Source: a bacterium (GTDB taxonomy: Bacteria > Bacillota > Bacilli > Lactobacillales > Streptococcaceae). From it: a stretch of 64,000 bases of DNA. Below are positions 45,806 to 53,746 of this stretch, piece after piece (position 1 is the stretch's first letter; each line of letters starts with the position of its first letter). Under the pieces are notes generated by a model. That model was not told the origin of the DNA, made no database searches, and was given only the letters and a program-made list of their open reading frames with translations. The stretch lies in the NCBI GenBank assembly GCA_905221085.1, contig CAJNBT010000002.1, forward strand, positions 144,784 through 208,783, written 5' to 3'. The translations under genes were made by a program, and so were the position numbers.

Positions 45806-45957
45806 ATACTCTTCGAAAATCTCTTCAAACCACGTCAACGTCGCCTTACCGTAGGTATGGTTACTGACTTCGTCAGTTTCATCTACAACCTCAAAGCAGT
45901 GCTTTGAGCAACCTGCGGCTAGTTTCCTAGCTTGCTCTTTGATTTTCATTGAGTATA
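45806..45957 (+). repeat. BOX element, A-B-C
   Basis: Starts ATACTCTTCGAAAATC, boxA with CAACGTCGCCTTACCGTAGG, one boxB and boxC ending CATTGAGTATA. Confidence 0.93.
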
Positions 45958-45981
45958 TGATTGTAAATAAAGGAGTATGAT

Positions 45982-46842
45982 ATGAAGAAGTGGTGGAAAG
46001 AGCTGATAGACAAGCCTTTATTAAAAGCTTTTTTGCATTATTATCAAGCATCAGATAGTGAGTTGACCAGTGTCGCAGTGGCCTACTATTGGTTGATTTC
46101 GATTTTTCCCCTGCTTTTGGTGGTGGTCAATATCCTCCCTTATTTTCAGATTCCAGTTTCCAATTTTTTAAAGGTTGTCAATGAATTCTTGCCTGAAACT
46201 ATGTATGATGTGGTCGCAAAGATTATTACAGAAGTGCTGACCCAACCGTCAACTGGTTTATTGAGTTTTGCGGTTTTGTCAGCCCTATGGACTTTTTCAA
46301 AATCTATGAACTTTCTGCAGAAAGCCTTTAATAAAGCTTACGGAGTAGCTAAAAATCGTGGAATGATTTCACAGCAACTCATGAGTTTGTTTGTCAGTTT
46401 TGGCTTGCAGATTCTCTTTGCTTTATCCCTATTTTTGGGTGTCTTTGGTCGCATGCTCCTCAACCTTATCAAAAGCTACTGGAAATCGGATAGTCCTCTC
46501 TTTGATTATCTGCAAGACCTAACAGGCCCCTTGATCTATGCCTTGATTTTCGCTATCTTGGTCATGCTTTATTATTTCCTGCCTAATGTTACGGTTCGAC
46601 GAATTCGCTATGTGTTGCCAGGTAGTGTCTTTGTCTTGTTGACTCTGGTTTTACTGCTCAATATCTTTTCAGTCTATATCAATAATTATGTCAATCACCT
46701 AGTGGACGTCCGCTTTTTCAGTTCCGTCGTCGTGGTGGTTATGATGTTCTGGTTTATTCTCATCGCTAAGATTTTGATTGTCGGAGCGGTAATCAATGCC
46801 AGTGTGCAGAGTTTGCAAGATCTGAATTTTAGAAAAGACTAA
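45982..46842 (+). CDS. YihY/UPF0761 family membrane protein
   Basis: A 286-residue protein with about six membrane helices, of the YihY family once misassigned as ribonuclease BN. The N-terminal ASDSELTSVAVAYYWLISIFPL block and the central FSKSMNFLQKAFNKAYGV are typical. The role is unknown; some members are called virulence factor BrkB. AAGGAG precedes the ATG. It should terminate at the stem whose left arm is at 46861, but that terminator is broken. Confidence 0.87.
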   Translation: MKKWWKELIDKPLLKAFLHYYQASDSELTSVAVAYYWLISIFPLLLVVVNILPYFQIPVSNFLKVVNEFLPETMYDVVAKIITEVLTQPSTGLLSFAVLSALWTFSKSMNFLQKAFNKAYGVAKNRGMISQQLMSLFVSFGLQILFALSLFLGVFGRMLLNLIKSYWKSDSPLFDYLQDLTGPLIYALIFAILVMLYYFLPNVTVRRIRYVLPGSVFVLLTLVLLLNIFSVYINNYVNHLVDVRFFSSVVVVVMMFWFILIAKILIVGAVINASVQSLQDLNFRKD

Positions 46843-46860
46843 CGAATTTTTAATTCATTA

Positions 46861-46880
46861 CAAAACGCATAATATCAAGG
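46861..46880 (+). other. Left arm of a split terminator
   Basis: CAAAACGCATAATATCAAGG is nearly identical to the left arm of the intact terminator at 53408-53425. Its pairing partner lies 1.38 kb away at 48263-48282. Confidence 0.75.
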
Positions 46881-46883
46881 TTG

Positions 46884-47126
46884 ATGTGTACTGACCCCAA
46901 AAAGCAAGCACCTGTAAGCAACGTGCCGAAATGGTCAAATCCTGATTATGTCAACGAATTAGACCCAAAAATCGTTGATATGCTAGTAGAATTTCACAAG
47001 TCACAAGGCACTTTGGAAACTCCCGAGGCGCAAGCAGAAATCGCCCAAAAACGTGAAGAAATCGAGCAAAGGAGAGCTAAGCTTGAGGCTAAAAAACAAG
47101 AACTTTTGAACCGCTTGAACAAATAG
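46884..47126 (+). pseudogene. Gene remnant joined to an IS3-like end
   Basis: An 80-codon frame with a helical, charged C-terminus (EEIEQRRAKLEAKKQELLNRL, shown to 20 residues as EEIEQRRAKLEAKKQELLNR). The first codons come from TGTACTGACCCCAAAAAG (46887-46904), which resembles an IS3-family terminal repeat, and there is no ribosome site. It is best read as the 3' tail of an unknown gene fused to an IS fragment. Weak chance of being a true small protein. Confidence 0.45.
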
Positions 47127-47170
47127 AGTTTCGCAAGTATTATGCTTACAAATTACTTGAGCAATTAACT

Positions 47171-47214
47171 AAAATATAAACCCTGCCTTTATATCTAGGC
47201 AGGGTTTATATTTT
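47171..47214. terminator. Long bidirectional terminator
   Basis: AAAATATAAACCCTGCCT pairs perfectly with AGGCAGGGTTTATATTTT (18 bp) around an 8-base loop; it overlaps the stop codon of the minus-strand secreted protein. Confidence 0.9.
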
Positions 47215-47872
47215 AGAAATTCACGTAGGATGTTACGGTTTTTACATACCCAGTATAGTTTGAGTTTCTATAGTATTCAGTGATAAACTTCCATTTTCTT
47301 TGAGCAACATGGATATAAGTACTTGTTATGTAGTATGGATATGGGCTTTGTGAAACCAAGTAAGACTGATAAGCTTGTATACCAAAATATGCTCCACCAA
47401 TTATTTTACCCCATGTACCCCCTAATACAGAAGCTATTTTACCAATCGCATAACTTATTCCAGAACCAATCATGAAGTTAGCGAATGTGTTGGCTTCTTT
47501 ATTCCCATGTACTGTGTTGACGTAATTCCAAACATTAGGATCGTATGATCTAAAAGACATATTTAGGTCGATTTCATTCTTTTGATAAGCCATATAAAAT
47601 GCCCCATTGATATAGACGCCGTCAGCACGTCGTTCAATAGTGTCTACACTTCCATCTGGATTGACAACCTCAAGAACTTCATCGCTTAAAATATTTACTT
47701 GCGCATCTCCGAACCGCACTGATGAGCCATTCTCAAACTGAGCCTCACTAGATACAACTTTAGAGTTTGCCGATAAGCTATCATCAGCAAAAACAACAAG
47801 CGACGGGGAAATGCTAGACATACAGAAAATAGACATAACTAGCAAACACATGCATTTAAACATCTTAGACAT
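47213..47872 (-). CDS. Secreted protein, possible large bacteriocin
   Basis: A 219-residue protein with a clear signal peptide (about 1-29, cleavage after VFA), an acidic, Ser/Val-rich middle, then a Gly-rich hydrophobic stretch (about 130-170, FMIGSGISYAIGKI and GKIIGGAYFGIQ) and a Tyr-rich, basic C-terminus ending YVNF. The overall layout recalls the geobacillin-26-like family of unmodified, heat-labile bacteriocins, but I cannot confirm that without a search. AAAGGAG precedes the ATG. It is divergent from a 65-residue membrane protein and lies in an islet. Confidence 0.6.
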   Translation of the reverse strand: MSKMFKCMCLLVMSIFCMSSISPSLVVFADDSLSANSKVVSSEAQFENGSSVRFGDAQVNILSDEVLEVVNPDGSVDTIERRADGVYINGAFYMAYQKNEIDLNMSFRSYDPNVWNYVNTVHGNKEANTFANFMIGSGISYAIGKIASVLGGTWGKIIGGAYFGIQAYQSYLVSQSPYPYYITSTYIHVAQRKWKFITEYYRNSNYTGYVKTVTSYVNF

Positions 47873-47952
47873 AACGGAAACTCCTTTGTATTTTTGATTT
47901 TTTTCAACTTTTGTTATACAATAAAACCAAATAAAAAGAAAGCGGTAACAAT
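47873..47952. promoter_or_regulatory. Divergent promoter region between secreted protein and SMR-like gene
   Basis: TTGTTATACAATAA (about 47911-47924) is nearly palindromic and provides -10-like hexamers on both strands (TATACA or TACAAT on plus, TATAAC on minus). The two promoters would overlap, so expression of the two genes may be mutually exclusive or jointly controlled. Confidence 0.5.
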
Positions 47953-48150
47953 ATGCTTAAGGCGAAAATTTTTTATATATTTTTATGTTTGATCGTTATC
48001 GAAACTACAGGCTTGTTGTTGTTGAAAAAAGGCCTTGAAAAGGGTTATTTAGATACAGGAGCTATTATCCTCGCAGTTTTTTCATTTGCTTTTTACAACC
48101 TATGTTCATTCGTTTGGGTCTGCTCTACAATAAAAAACAATAAAAAATAA
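47953..48150 (+). CDS. 65-residue SMR-like membrane protein, possible immunity protein
   Basis: Two hydrophobic helices (about 5-24 and 34-56) and a short basic tail. The first helix reads VIETTGLLLLKKGLEKG and lines up with the EmrE helix carrying its essential Glu (an E then G then K pattern), and the protein ends where helix 2 or 3 of an SMR protein would. It may be a half-size SMR relic or a dedicated immunity protein for the divergent secreted protein. Start ATG follows a weak GAAAGCGG. Confidence 0.5.
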   Translation: MLKAKIFYIFLCLIVIETTGLLLLKKGLEKGYLDTGAIILAVFSFAFYNLCSFVWVCSTIKNNKK

Positions 48151-48208
48151 ATAGACGTATTTTCAAAAAAAGATTGCATATTTATCTTAGTAAAACGACG
48201 ATTCTGAG

Positions 48209-48242
48209 AGCTTTTCAGACTTTGTCTATCATTAGAAAAGCT
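48209..48242 (+). other. Inverted repeat without T-run
   Basis: AGCTTTTC (48209-48216) pairs with GAAAAGCT (48235-48242) over 18 bases. It may be a weak transcript end or an insertion scar. Confidence 0.4.
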
Positions 48243-48262
48243 TAGAGCACCAAGGGATAATA

Positions 48263-48282
48263 CCTGATAATATGCGTTTTTT
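48263..48282 (+). other. Right arm of the split terminator
   Basis: CCTGATAATATGCGTTTTTT complements the arm at 46861-46880 and matches the right arm of the intact copy at 53436-53455. Confidence 0.75.
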
Positions 48283-48292
48283 CATTATGAAA

Positions 48293-49321
48293 TTAATAGA
48301 TAAACATGGCATCGCCAAAACTAAAGAAGCGGTAGTGTTCTTGGATGGCATGGTGGTAGGCATCTAAGACTAATTCACGGCCTGCAAAGGCAGAAACCAG
48401 CATAACCAGAGTTGATTTTGGCAGGTGGAAGTTGGTTGAGAAGGCATCTACGACCTTCCATTCATAGCCAGGTTTGATAAAGATATTGGTCCAGCCAGAA
48501 TCTGCTTGGATTTGCCCATCAAACTTGGAACCAATAGTTTCCAAGGTGCGGATAGAAGTGGTTCCTACAGCGATGACGCGACCACCATTTTCCTTAACAG
48601 AGCGGAGAGTGGCAGCAGCTTCCTCAGAAAGTTGGTAGAATTCTGAGTGCATTTCGTGTTCATCCAGATTGTCCACAGAAACAGGTCTAAAGGTTCCGAG
48701 TCCGACATGGAGAGTCAAATAGACCAGATGGATACCCTTAGCTTGTATTTCTGCTAGCAGTTCTTTGGTGAAGTGAAGTCCAGCAGTTGGTGCAGCAGCA
48801 GAGCCACTTTCCTTGGCGTAAACGGTTTGATAGCGTTCGCGATCATCTAGTTTTTCATGGATATAAGGCGGTAGCGGCATTTCACCTAGACTTTCCAAAA
48901 CTTCTAAGAAAATTCCTTGGTATTCAAAGCGGACAATACGGCCTCCGTGGGTCAATTCTTCTGTAACGATAGCGCTGAGGCGACCATCACCAAAGCTAAC
49001 ACGAGTCCCGACCTTGAGGCGTTTGGCAGGTTTAGCCAGAACTTCCCACTCATCTCCACTAGTGTTTTTAAGGAGGAGCAGTTCCACATGACCTCCAGTT
49101 TCTTCCTTTTGACCATAGAGGCGGGCGGGGAGAACGCGGGTGTCGTTCATAACAAGGGCATCACCAGGTTCCAGCATATCAATAATAGAGTGGAAGTGTT
49201 TATCCTGCATTTCTCCTGTCTCACGATTGACGATGAGGAGTTTAGAGGCATCACGTTTTTCAAGGGGCGTTTGGGCAATCAATTCCTCTGGCAAGTGGAA
49301 GTCAAAATCAGCTGTATTCAT
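48293..49321 (-). CDS. queA: S-adenosylmethionine:tRNA ribosyltransferase-isomerase
   Basis: A 342-residue enzyme adding the SAM-derived epoxycyclopentane ring to preQ1 at tRNA position 34 in queuosine synthesis. The start [17 protein letters not shown] and the blocks [20 protein letters not shown] and [10 protein letters not shown] are diagnostic. ATG at 49333 is an alternative, but AGAAAG would touch it, whereas it is 11 bases from 49321. It is divergent from nagB. Confidence 0.93.
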   Translation of the reverse strand: MNTADFDFHLPEELIAQTPLEKRDASKLLIVNRETGEMQDKHFHSIIDMLEPGDALVMNDTRVLPARLYGQKEETGGHVELLLLKNTSGDEWEVLAKPAKRLKVGTRVSFGDGRLSAIVTEELTHGGRIVRFEYQGIFLEVLESLGEMPLPPYIHEKLDDRERYQTVYAKESGSAAAPTAGLHFTKELLAEIQAKGIHLVYLTLHVGLGTFRPVSVDNLDEHEMHSEFYQLSEEAAATLRSVKENGGRVIAVGTTSIRTLETIGSKFDGQIQADSGWTNIFIKPGYEWKVVDAFSTNFHLPKSTLVMLVSAFAGRELVLDAYHHAIQEHYRFFSFGDAMFIY

Positions 49322-49397
49322 ATATCTGTTCATTCTTTCTAAGTTCTAATCCTATCCATTATAACATGTTTCAAGTTTGGACGCTCTTTTTTAGAAA

Positions 49398-49411
49398 TTA
49401 AATCGTTTTCA
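49398..49411 (-). promoter_or_regulatory. cre-like CcpA site upstream of nagB
   Basis: TGAAAACGATTTAA on the minus strand matches 13 of 14 positions of TGWAANCGNTNWCA, ending 2 bases before the nagB -35. Confidence 0.6.
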
Positions 49412-49412
49412 C

Positions 49413-49441
49413 TTGACAAAAATTGGTCTATACCATATAAT
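49413..49441 (+). promoter_or_regulatory. nagB promoter with NagR-type operator in the spacer
   Basis: TTGACA (49413-49418) and TATAAT (49436-49441) are 17 bases apart. TTGGTCTATACCA (49423-49435) fills the spacer and resembles the TGGTnnAnACCA sites of the GntR-family regulator NagR. AACGGAGG lies before the ATG. Confidence 0.7.
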
Positions 49442-49470
49442 AAATATAGATTAAAACGGAGGATGAAAAG

Positions 49471-50178
49471 ATGAAAGTTATTAAAGTTGAAAACCAAGTT
49501 CAAGGTGGAAAAGTTGCTTTTGAGATTTTGAAGGAAAAATTGGACAACGGTGCTCAAACTCTAGGACTTGCGACAGGAAGCAGTCCACTTGAATTTTACA
49601 AGGAAATTGTTGAGAGTGACCTTGATTTTTCAAATCTAACCAGTGTCAACCTTGATGAGTATGTAGGCCTTGATGGGGACAACCCACAGTCTTATCGTTA
49701 CTTCATGCAAGAAAACTTGTTTAACCAAAAACCATTTAAAGAAAGTTTCTTACCTCGTGGAGTTAAGCACAATGCTGAAGCTGAAGTAGAACGCTACAAT
49801 CAAATTTTGGCTGACCATCCAGTTGATCTGCAAATCTTGGGAATCGGTCGCAATGGACATATCGGATTTAATGAACCTGGTACTCCATTTGACAGTCAAA
49901 CTCATCTGGTAGAACTTGACAAGTCTACTATCGAAGCAAACGCACGTTTCTTTGACAAGATTGAAGACGTCCCAACCCAAGCCATTTCGATGGGGATTAA
50001 AAATATCTTGGATGCTAAGTCAATCCTTCTCTTTGCTTACGGTGAGTCGAAAGCAGAAGCCATTGCTGGAACAGTTTCTGGCCCAGTGACTGAAAGTCTA
50101 CCAGCAAGTAGCCTGCAAAATCACCCTGATGTGACCATTATCGCAGATGCTGAAGCACTTAGCTTACTTGAAAAATAA
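49471..50178 (+). CDS. nagB: Glucosamine-6-phosphate deaminase
   Basis: A 235-residue enzyme converting glucosamine-6-phosphate to fructose-6-phosphate and ammonia. GLATGSSPL near residues 31-39, SVNLDEY with the catalytic Asp, [14 protein letters not shown] and the C-terminal ADAEALSLL mark the short Gram-positive type, which lacks the allosteric tail of the E. coli enzyme. The promoter carries a cre-like site and a NagR-type operator, so both amino-sugar supply and glucose status probably control it. Confidence 0.95.
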   Translation: MKVIKVENQVQGGKVAFEILKEKLDNGAQTLGLATGSSPLEFYKEIVESDLDFSNLTSVNLDEYVGLDGDNPQSYRYFMQENLFNQKPFKESFLPRGVKHNAEAEVERYNQILADHPVDLQILGIGRNGHIGFNEPGTPFDSQTHLVELDKSTIEANARFFDKIEDVPTQAISMGIKNILDAKSILLFAYGESKAEAIAGTVSGPVTESLPASSLQNHPDVTIIADAEALSLLEK

Positions 50179-50266
50179 AAAACGAAACCCTTCAGTTTCT
50201 TCTATCTGAACGCTTTCAACTCTTGTATAAATGTAAGAAAAAATCAAAATTAAACCGCATTTTTTC

Positions 50267-50295
50267 TTGACAATTATTCCTTTTACGTGTAGAAT
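50267..50295 (+). promoter_or_regulatory. rpsU promoter, TTGACA-17-TAGAAT
   Basis: TTGACA at 50267-50272 and TAGAAT at 50290-50295. Confidence 0.8.
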
Positions 50296-50329
50296 AGAAT
50301 AGATCTTGAACTTGAAGGGAGTGAAAAAA

Positions 50330-50506
50330 ATGTCTAAAACAGTAGTACGTAAGAATGAATCTCTTGACGACGCACTTCGTCGTTTCAAACGTGCGGTTAC
50401 TAAAGCTGGTACTCTTCAAGAAACACGCAAACGTGAATTCTATGAAAAACCTTCTGTAAAACGTAAACGTAAATCAGAAGCAGCTCGTAAACGTAAAAAA
50501 TTCTAA
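50330..50506 (+). CDS. rpsU: 30S ribosomal protein S21
   Basis: A 58-residue very basic protein, [19 protein letters not shown] to the [13 protein letters not shown] tail, typical of bS21, which sits by the anti-Shine-Dalgarno region of the 30S subunit. GGGAG lies 8 bases before the ATG. It has its own promoter and terminator. A longer in-frame upstream start is not supported. Confidence 0.95.
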
Positions 50507-50515
50507 TTAGAAATG

Positions 50516-50545
50516 AAAGGCTAGAGAAATCTAGTCTTTTTCTTT
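50516..50545 (+). terminator. Terminator after rpsU
   Basis: AAAGGCTAGA pairs with TCTAGTCTTT (one wobble) over a 4-base loop, followed by TTCTTTT. Confidence 0.85.
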
Positions 50546-50547
50546 TA

Positions 50548-50744
50548 ACACTCTTCGAAAATCTCTTCAAACCACGTCAACGTCGCCTTGCCGTAGATAT
50601 GGTTACTGACTTCGTCAGTTTCATCTACAACCTCAAAGCAGTGCTTTGAGCTGACTTCGTCAGTCTTATCTACAACCTCAAAACAGTATTTTGAGCAACC
50701 TGTGGCTAGTTTCCTAGTTTGCTCTTTGATTTTCATTGAGTATA
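50548..50744 (+). repeat. BOX element, A-B-B-C
   Basis: boxA with CAACGTCGCCTTGCCGTAG, two 45-base boxB units and boxC ending CATTGAGTAT. On the minus strand it reads as one open frame from boxC to boxA. Confidence 0.93.
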
Positions 50745-50832
50745 AATAAATACTCCAAAGCCTGCAAAAATCTGAAACTTCCTCCCACAATTTGATATAA
50801 TAGAGGGAAGAACTCATTTGAAGGAGGAAATG

Positions 50833-51768
50833 ATGTCGGTTTTAGTAAAAGAAGTGATTGAAAAGCTTAGACTAGACATTGTCTATGGCGAACCAGAATT
50901 ACTTGAAAAGGAAATCAATACAGCGGATATTACGCGACCTGGTCTTGAAATGACAGGCTACTTTGACTACTACACGCCAGAGCGGATCCAGCTCTTGGGG
51001 ATGAAGGAGTGGTCTTATCTGGTCAGCATGCCTTCCAACAGCCGTTATGAAGTTTTGAAAAAAATGTTTCTACCTGAGACACCGGCGGTCATTGTTGCCC
51101 GTGGTTTGGTGGTGCCAGAGGAGATGCTAAAGGCAGCCAGAGAATGTAAGATTGCCATTTTAACTAGCCGTACAGCTACCAGTCGTTTGTCTGGAGAATT
51201 ATCTAGTTATCTGGATTCTCGTTTGGCGGAACGCACCAGTGTTCACGGTGTCTTGATGGATATCTATGGGATGGGTGTCTTGATTCAAGGCGATAGTGGT
51301 ATCGGTAAGAGTGAAACAGGCCTTGAGCTTGTTAAACGTGGGCACCGCTTGGTAGCAGATGATCGGGTAGATATTTATTCTAAGGATGAATTAACTCTTT
51401 GGGGAGAGCCTGCTGAAATCTTGAAACACTTGATTGAAATTCGTGGGGTTGGGATTATCGATGTCATGAGCCTCTACGGTGCGAGTGCGGTAAAAGATTC
51501 TTCACAAGTTCAGTTGGCTGTCTACTTGGAAAATTACGATACGCATAAGACCTTTGATCGACTTGGAAACAATGCAGAGGAATTAGAAATTTCTGGCGTA
51601 GCCATTCCTCGTATCCGTATTCCAGTTAAAACAGGTCGTAATATCTCTGTCGTGATTGAGGCTGCTGCCATGAATTATCGTGCTAAGGAAATGGGCTTTG
51701 ATGCGACGCGTTTGTTCGAAGAACGCTTGACAAATCTTATTGCTCAAAACGAGGTGCCTAATGCTTGA
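50833..51768 (+). CDS. hprK: HPr kinase/phosphorylase
   Basis: A 311-residue bifunctional enzyme that phosphorylates HPr on Ser46 in response to fructose-1,6-bisphosphate and dephosphorylates it, driving CcpA-dependent carbon control. Walker [10 protein letters not shown] begins near residue 153, the [10 protein letters not shown] block precedes it, and the signature [10 protein letters not shown] follows. AAGGAGG sits 5 bases before the chosen ATG; ATG at 50830 is too close. Its end overlaps lgt by 8 bases, the common Firmicutes pairing. Confidence 0.95.
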   Translation: MSVLVKEVIEKLRLDIVYGEPELLEKEINTADITRPGLEMTGYFDYYTPERIQLLGMKEWSYLVSMPSNSRYEVLKKMFLPETPAVIVARGLVVPEEMLKAARECKIAILTSRTATSRLSGELSSYLDSRLAERTSVHGVLMDIYGMGVLIQGDSGIGKSETGLELVKRGHRLVADDRVDIYSKDELTLWGEPAEILKHLIEIRGVGIIDVMSLYGASAVKDSSQVQLAVYLENYDTHKTFDRLGNNAEELEISGVAIPRIRIPVKTGRNISVVIEAAAMNYRAKEMGFDATRLFEERLTNLIAQNEVPNA

Positions 51769-52549
51769 TCCAATTGCTATTCATCTAGGTCCTCTAGCCA
51801 TTCGTTGGTATGCCTTGTGTATTGTGACAGGCTTGATTCTTGCGGTTTATTTGACCATGAAAGAAGCGCCTAGAAAGAAGATCATACCAGACGATATTTT
51901 AGATTTTATCTTAGTAGCCTTTCCTCTGGCTATTTTAGGAGCTCGTCTCTACTATGTCATTTTCCGTTTTGATTACTATAGTCAGAACTTGGGAGAAATT
52001 TTTGCCATTTGGAATGGTGGTTTGGCCATCTATGGTGGTTTAATAACTGGGGCTCTTGTACTTTATATCTTTGCTGATCGTAAACTCATTAATACTTGGG
52101 ATTTTCTAGATATTGCAGCGCCTAGCGTCATGATAGCCCAAAGTTTGGGTCGCTGGGGCAATTTCTTTAATCAAGAAGCTTATGGTGCAGCAGTGGATAA
52201 TTTGGATTATCTACCTGCCTTTATCCGTGACCAGATGTATATTGAGGGGAGCTACCGTCAACCGACCTTCCTTTATGAGTCTCTATGGAATCTGCTTGGC
52301 TTTGCCTTGATTTTGATATTCAGACGAAAATGGAAGAGCCTCAGACGAGGCCATATTACTGCTTTCTACTTGATTTGGTATGGTTTCGGTCGTATGGTCA
52401 TCGAAGGCATGCGAACAGATAGTCTCATGTTCTTTGGACTTCGAGTGTCTCAATGGCTATCAGTTGTCCTTATCGGACTGGGTATTTTTATCATTCTATA
52501 TCAAAATCGAAAGAAGGCCCCTTACTATGTTACAGAGGAGGAAAACTAA
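51761..52549 (+). CDS. lgt: Prolipoprotein diacylglyceryl transferase
   Basis: A 262-residue membrane enzyme moving diacylglycerol onto the lipobox Cys of prelipoproteins, with about seven helices. [13 protein letters not shown] is the Lgt signature containing the essential Arg and Asn-Phe region, and QPTFLYES is a second conserved block. GAGGTG lies before the ATG. It ends directly at the next gene (TAA ATG). Confidence 0.95.
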   Translation: MLDPIAIHLGPLAIRWYALCIVTGLILAVYLTMKEAPRKKIIPDDILDFILVAFPLAILGARLYYVIFRFDYYSQNLGEIFAIWNGGLAIYGGLITGALVLYIFADRKLINTWDFLDIAAPSVMIAQSLGRWGNFFNQEAYGAAVDNLDYLPAFIRDQMYIEGSYRQPTFLYESLWNLLGFALILIFRRKWKSLRRGHITAFYLIWYGFGRMVIEGMRTDSLMFFGLRVSQWLSVVLIGLGIFIILYQNRKKAPYYVTEEEN

Positions 52550-52933
52550 ATGTTAGAAGTTGCATATATTCTTGTAGCCCTTGCTTTGATTGTATTTTTG
52601 GTTTATCTGATTATCACTGTACAAAAGCTTGGACGTGTGATCGATGAAACAGAGAAGACGATTAAAACCTTGACTTCAGATGTGGATGTGACCTTGCATC
52701 ACACCAATGAATTGCTGGCTAAGGTCAATGTCTTGGCAGATGATATCAATGTCAAGGTGGCAACAATTGATCCACTCTTTAGTGCTGTTGCAGATTTATC
52801 TCTATCTGTTTCAGACCTCAATGACCATGCGCGTGTCTTGAGCAAGAAAGCTTCATCAGCTGGTTCAAAAACCATTAAGACTGGTGCAAGTTTGTCAGCT
52901 CTTCGTCTTGCAAGTAAATTTTTCAAAAAATAA
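52550..52933 (+). CDS. DUF948 single-helix membrane protein
   Basis: A 127-residue protein: one N-terminal helix (about 3-24), then a coiled-coil with heptad-like spacing (TVQKLGRVIDETEKTIK...) as in the general-stress DUF948/YtxG family. It directly follows lgt and precedes a YtxH gene, the usual lgt-ytxG-ytxH order. Exact function unknown; envelope stress is suspected. Confidence 0.82.
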   Translation: MLEVAYILVALALIVFLVYLIITVQKLGRVIDETEKTIKTLTSDVDVTLHHTNELLAKVNVLADDINVKVATIDPLFSAVADLSLSVSDLNDHARVLSKKASSAGSKTIKTGASLSALRLASKFFKK

Positions 52934-52949
52934 AAAAAGGAGAATTCTT

Positions 52950-53345
52950 ATGGGTAAACTATCCTCAATCCTTTTAGGAACCGTTTCAGGTGCAGCTCTT
53001 GCCTTGTTTTTAACAAGCGACAAGGGCAAACAAGTTTGCAGTCAGGCTCAAGATTTTCTGGATGATTTGAGAGAAGATCCTGAGTATGCCAAGGAGCAGG
53101 TCTGTGAAAAACTGACAGAAGTCAAGGAGCAGGCTACAGATTTTGTTCTGAAAACCAAAGAACAGGTTGAGGCAGGTGAAATCACTGTGGACAGTGTACT
53201 TGCTCAAGCCAAATCATGTGCTCGTCAAGCGACAGAAGCATCAAAAGATCGATTTAATAATCTCAAGGAACAATGGCAAGAAAAAGCCGAAACTCTTGAT
53301 GAATCAGAAGAGATTGTGATTGATATCGAAGAAGAAAAAATCTAA
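52950..53345 (+). CDS. YtxH-like membrane-associated protein
   Basis: A 131-residue protein with one N-terminal hydrophobic helix containing GTVSGAALALFLTSDKGK, the YtxH signature, then a long acidic helical region ending in EEIVIDIEEEKI. Start ATG at 52950 follows AAAGGAG. A longer in-frame start inside the previous gene (52884) is not supported. An intact terminator follows. Confidence 0.85.
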   Translation: MGKLSSILLGTVSGAALALFLTSDKGKQVCSQAQDFLDDLREDPEYAKEQVCEKLTEVKEQATDFVLKTKEQVEAGEITVDSVLAQAKSCARQATEASKDRFNNLKEQWQEKAETLDESEEIVIDIEEEKI

Positions 53346-53746
53346 ATTTGACGAGAATGAGCGAAAACTCAATTCTAGGAGAAAATGAAGCACATTTTTC
53401 CACAATCAAACGCATAGTATCAAGGACTGTAACTGCCTGATATTATGCGTTTTTTATGATTTTTAAGACTTTTTGATAAACTTTTTTAAAACACATGAGT
53501 GTTATGATTTTTTATGGTATAATGGCAGTGTTAGAAGTGAAATATTTACATTTTTTTATATTTTACTGATATTTTAGTAATATTAAGCGATATATTTTTT
53601 CTATGGTTAGAAATCAATGTAGTAGCTTATGATCAAGTAGAGGAAAAGCTCTAACATTTTAGTCAAGAAACGATCTAGTATTCTGTCAAGGGAAAATATT
53701 AGAACCCTCTATTTTGTAAAAAATAGTTAGAAAGAAAGTTAATAAA
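53346..53746 (+). promoter_or_regulatory. Long upstream region and leader of the lipase-domain surface gene
   Basis: After the terminator at 53408-53455, an extended -10 (TGGTATAAT, hexamer 53518-53523) gives a leader of about 215 bases with a TTACT/AGTAA hairpin and GTTAGAAAGAAAG before the ATG. No ORF is seen within it. Confidence 0.55.
53408..53455 (+). terminator. Intact terminator of the repeat family that flanks the islet
   Basis: AAACGCATAGTATCAAGG pairs with CCTGATATTATGCGTTTTTT over 10 bases; it is the model for the split copy at 46861/48263. Confidence 0.88.

Noticed and set aside
45803..46051. Minus-strand 82-codon frame over BOX and yihY start
   Set aside because: It is the BOX reading frame extended into yihY and not a gene.
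49322..49333. Upstream queA start at 49333
   Set aside because: AGAAAG abuts this ATG, too close for initiation, and the family start is [11 protein letters not shown] at 49321.
50205..50218. Second cre-like site (minus strand, 13 of 14 consensus match)
   Set aside because: It lies after nagB and about 50 bases upstream of the rpsU -35, not overlapping a promoter; could be chance or a weak CcpA site.
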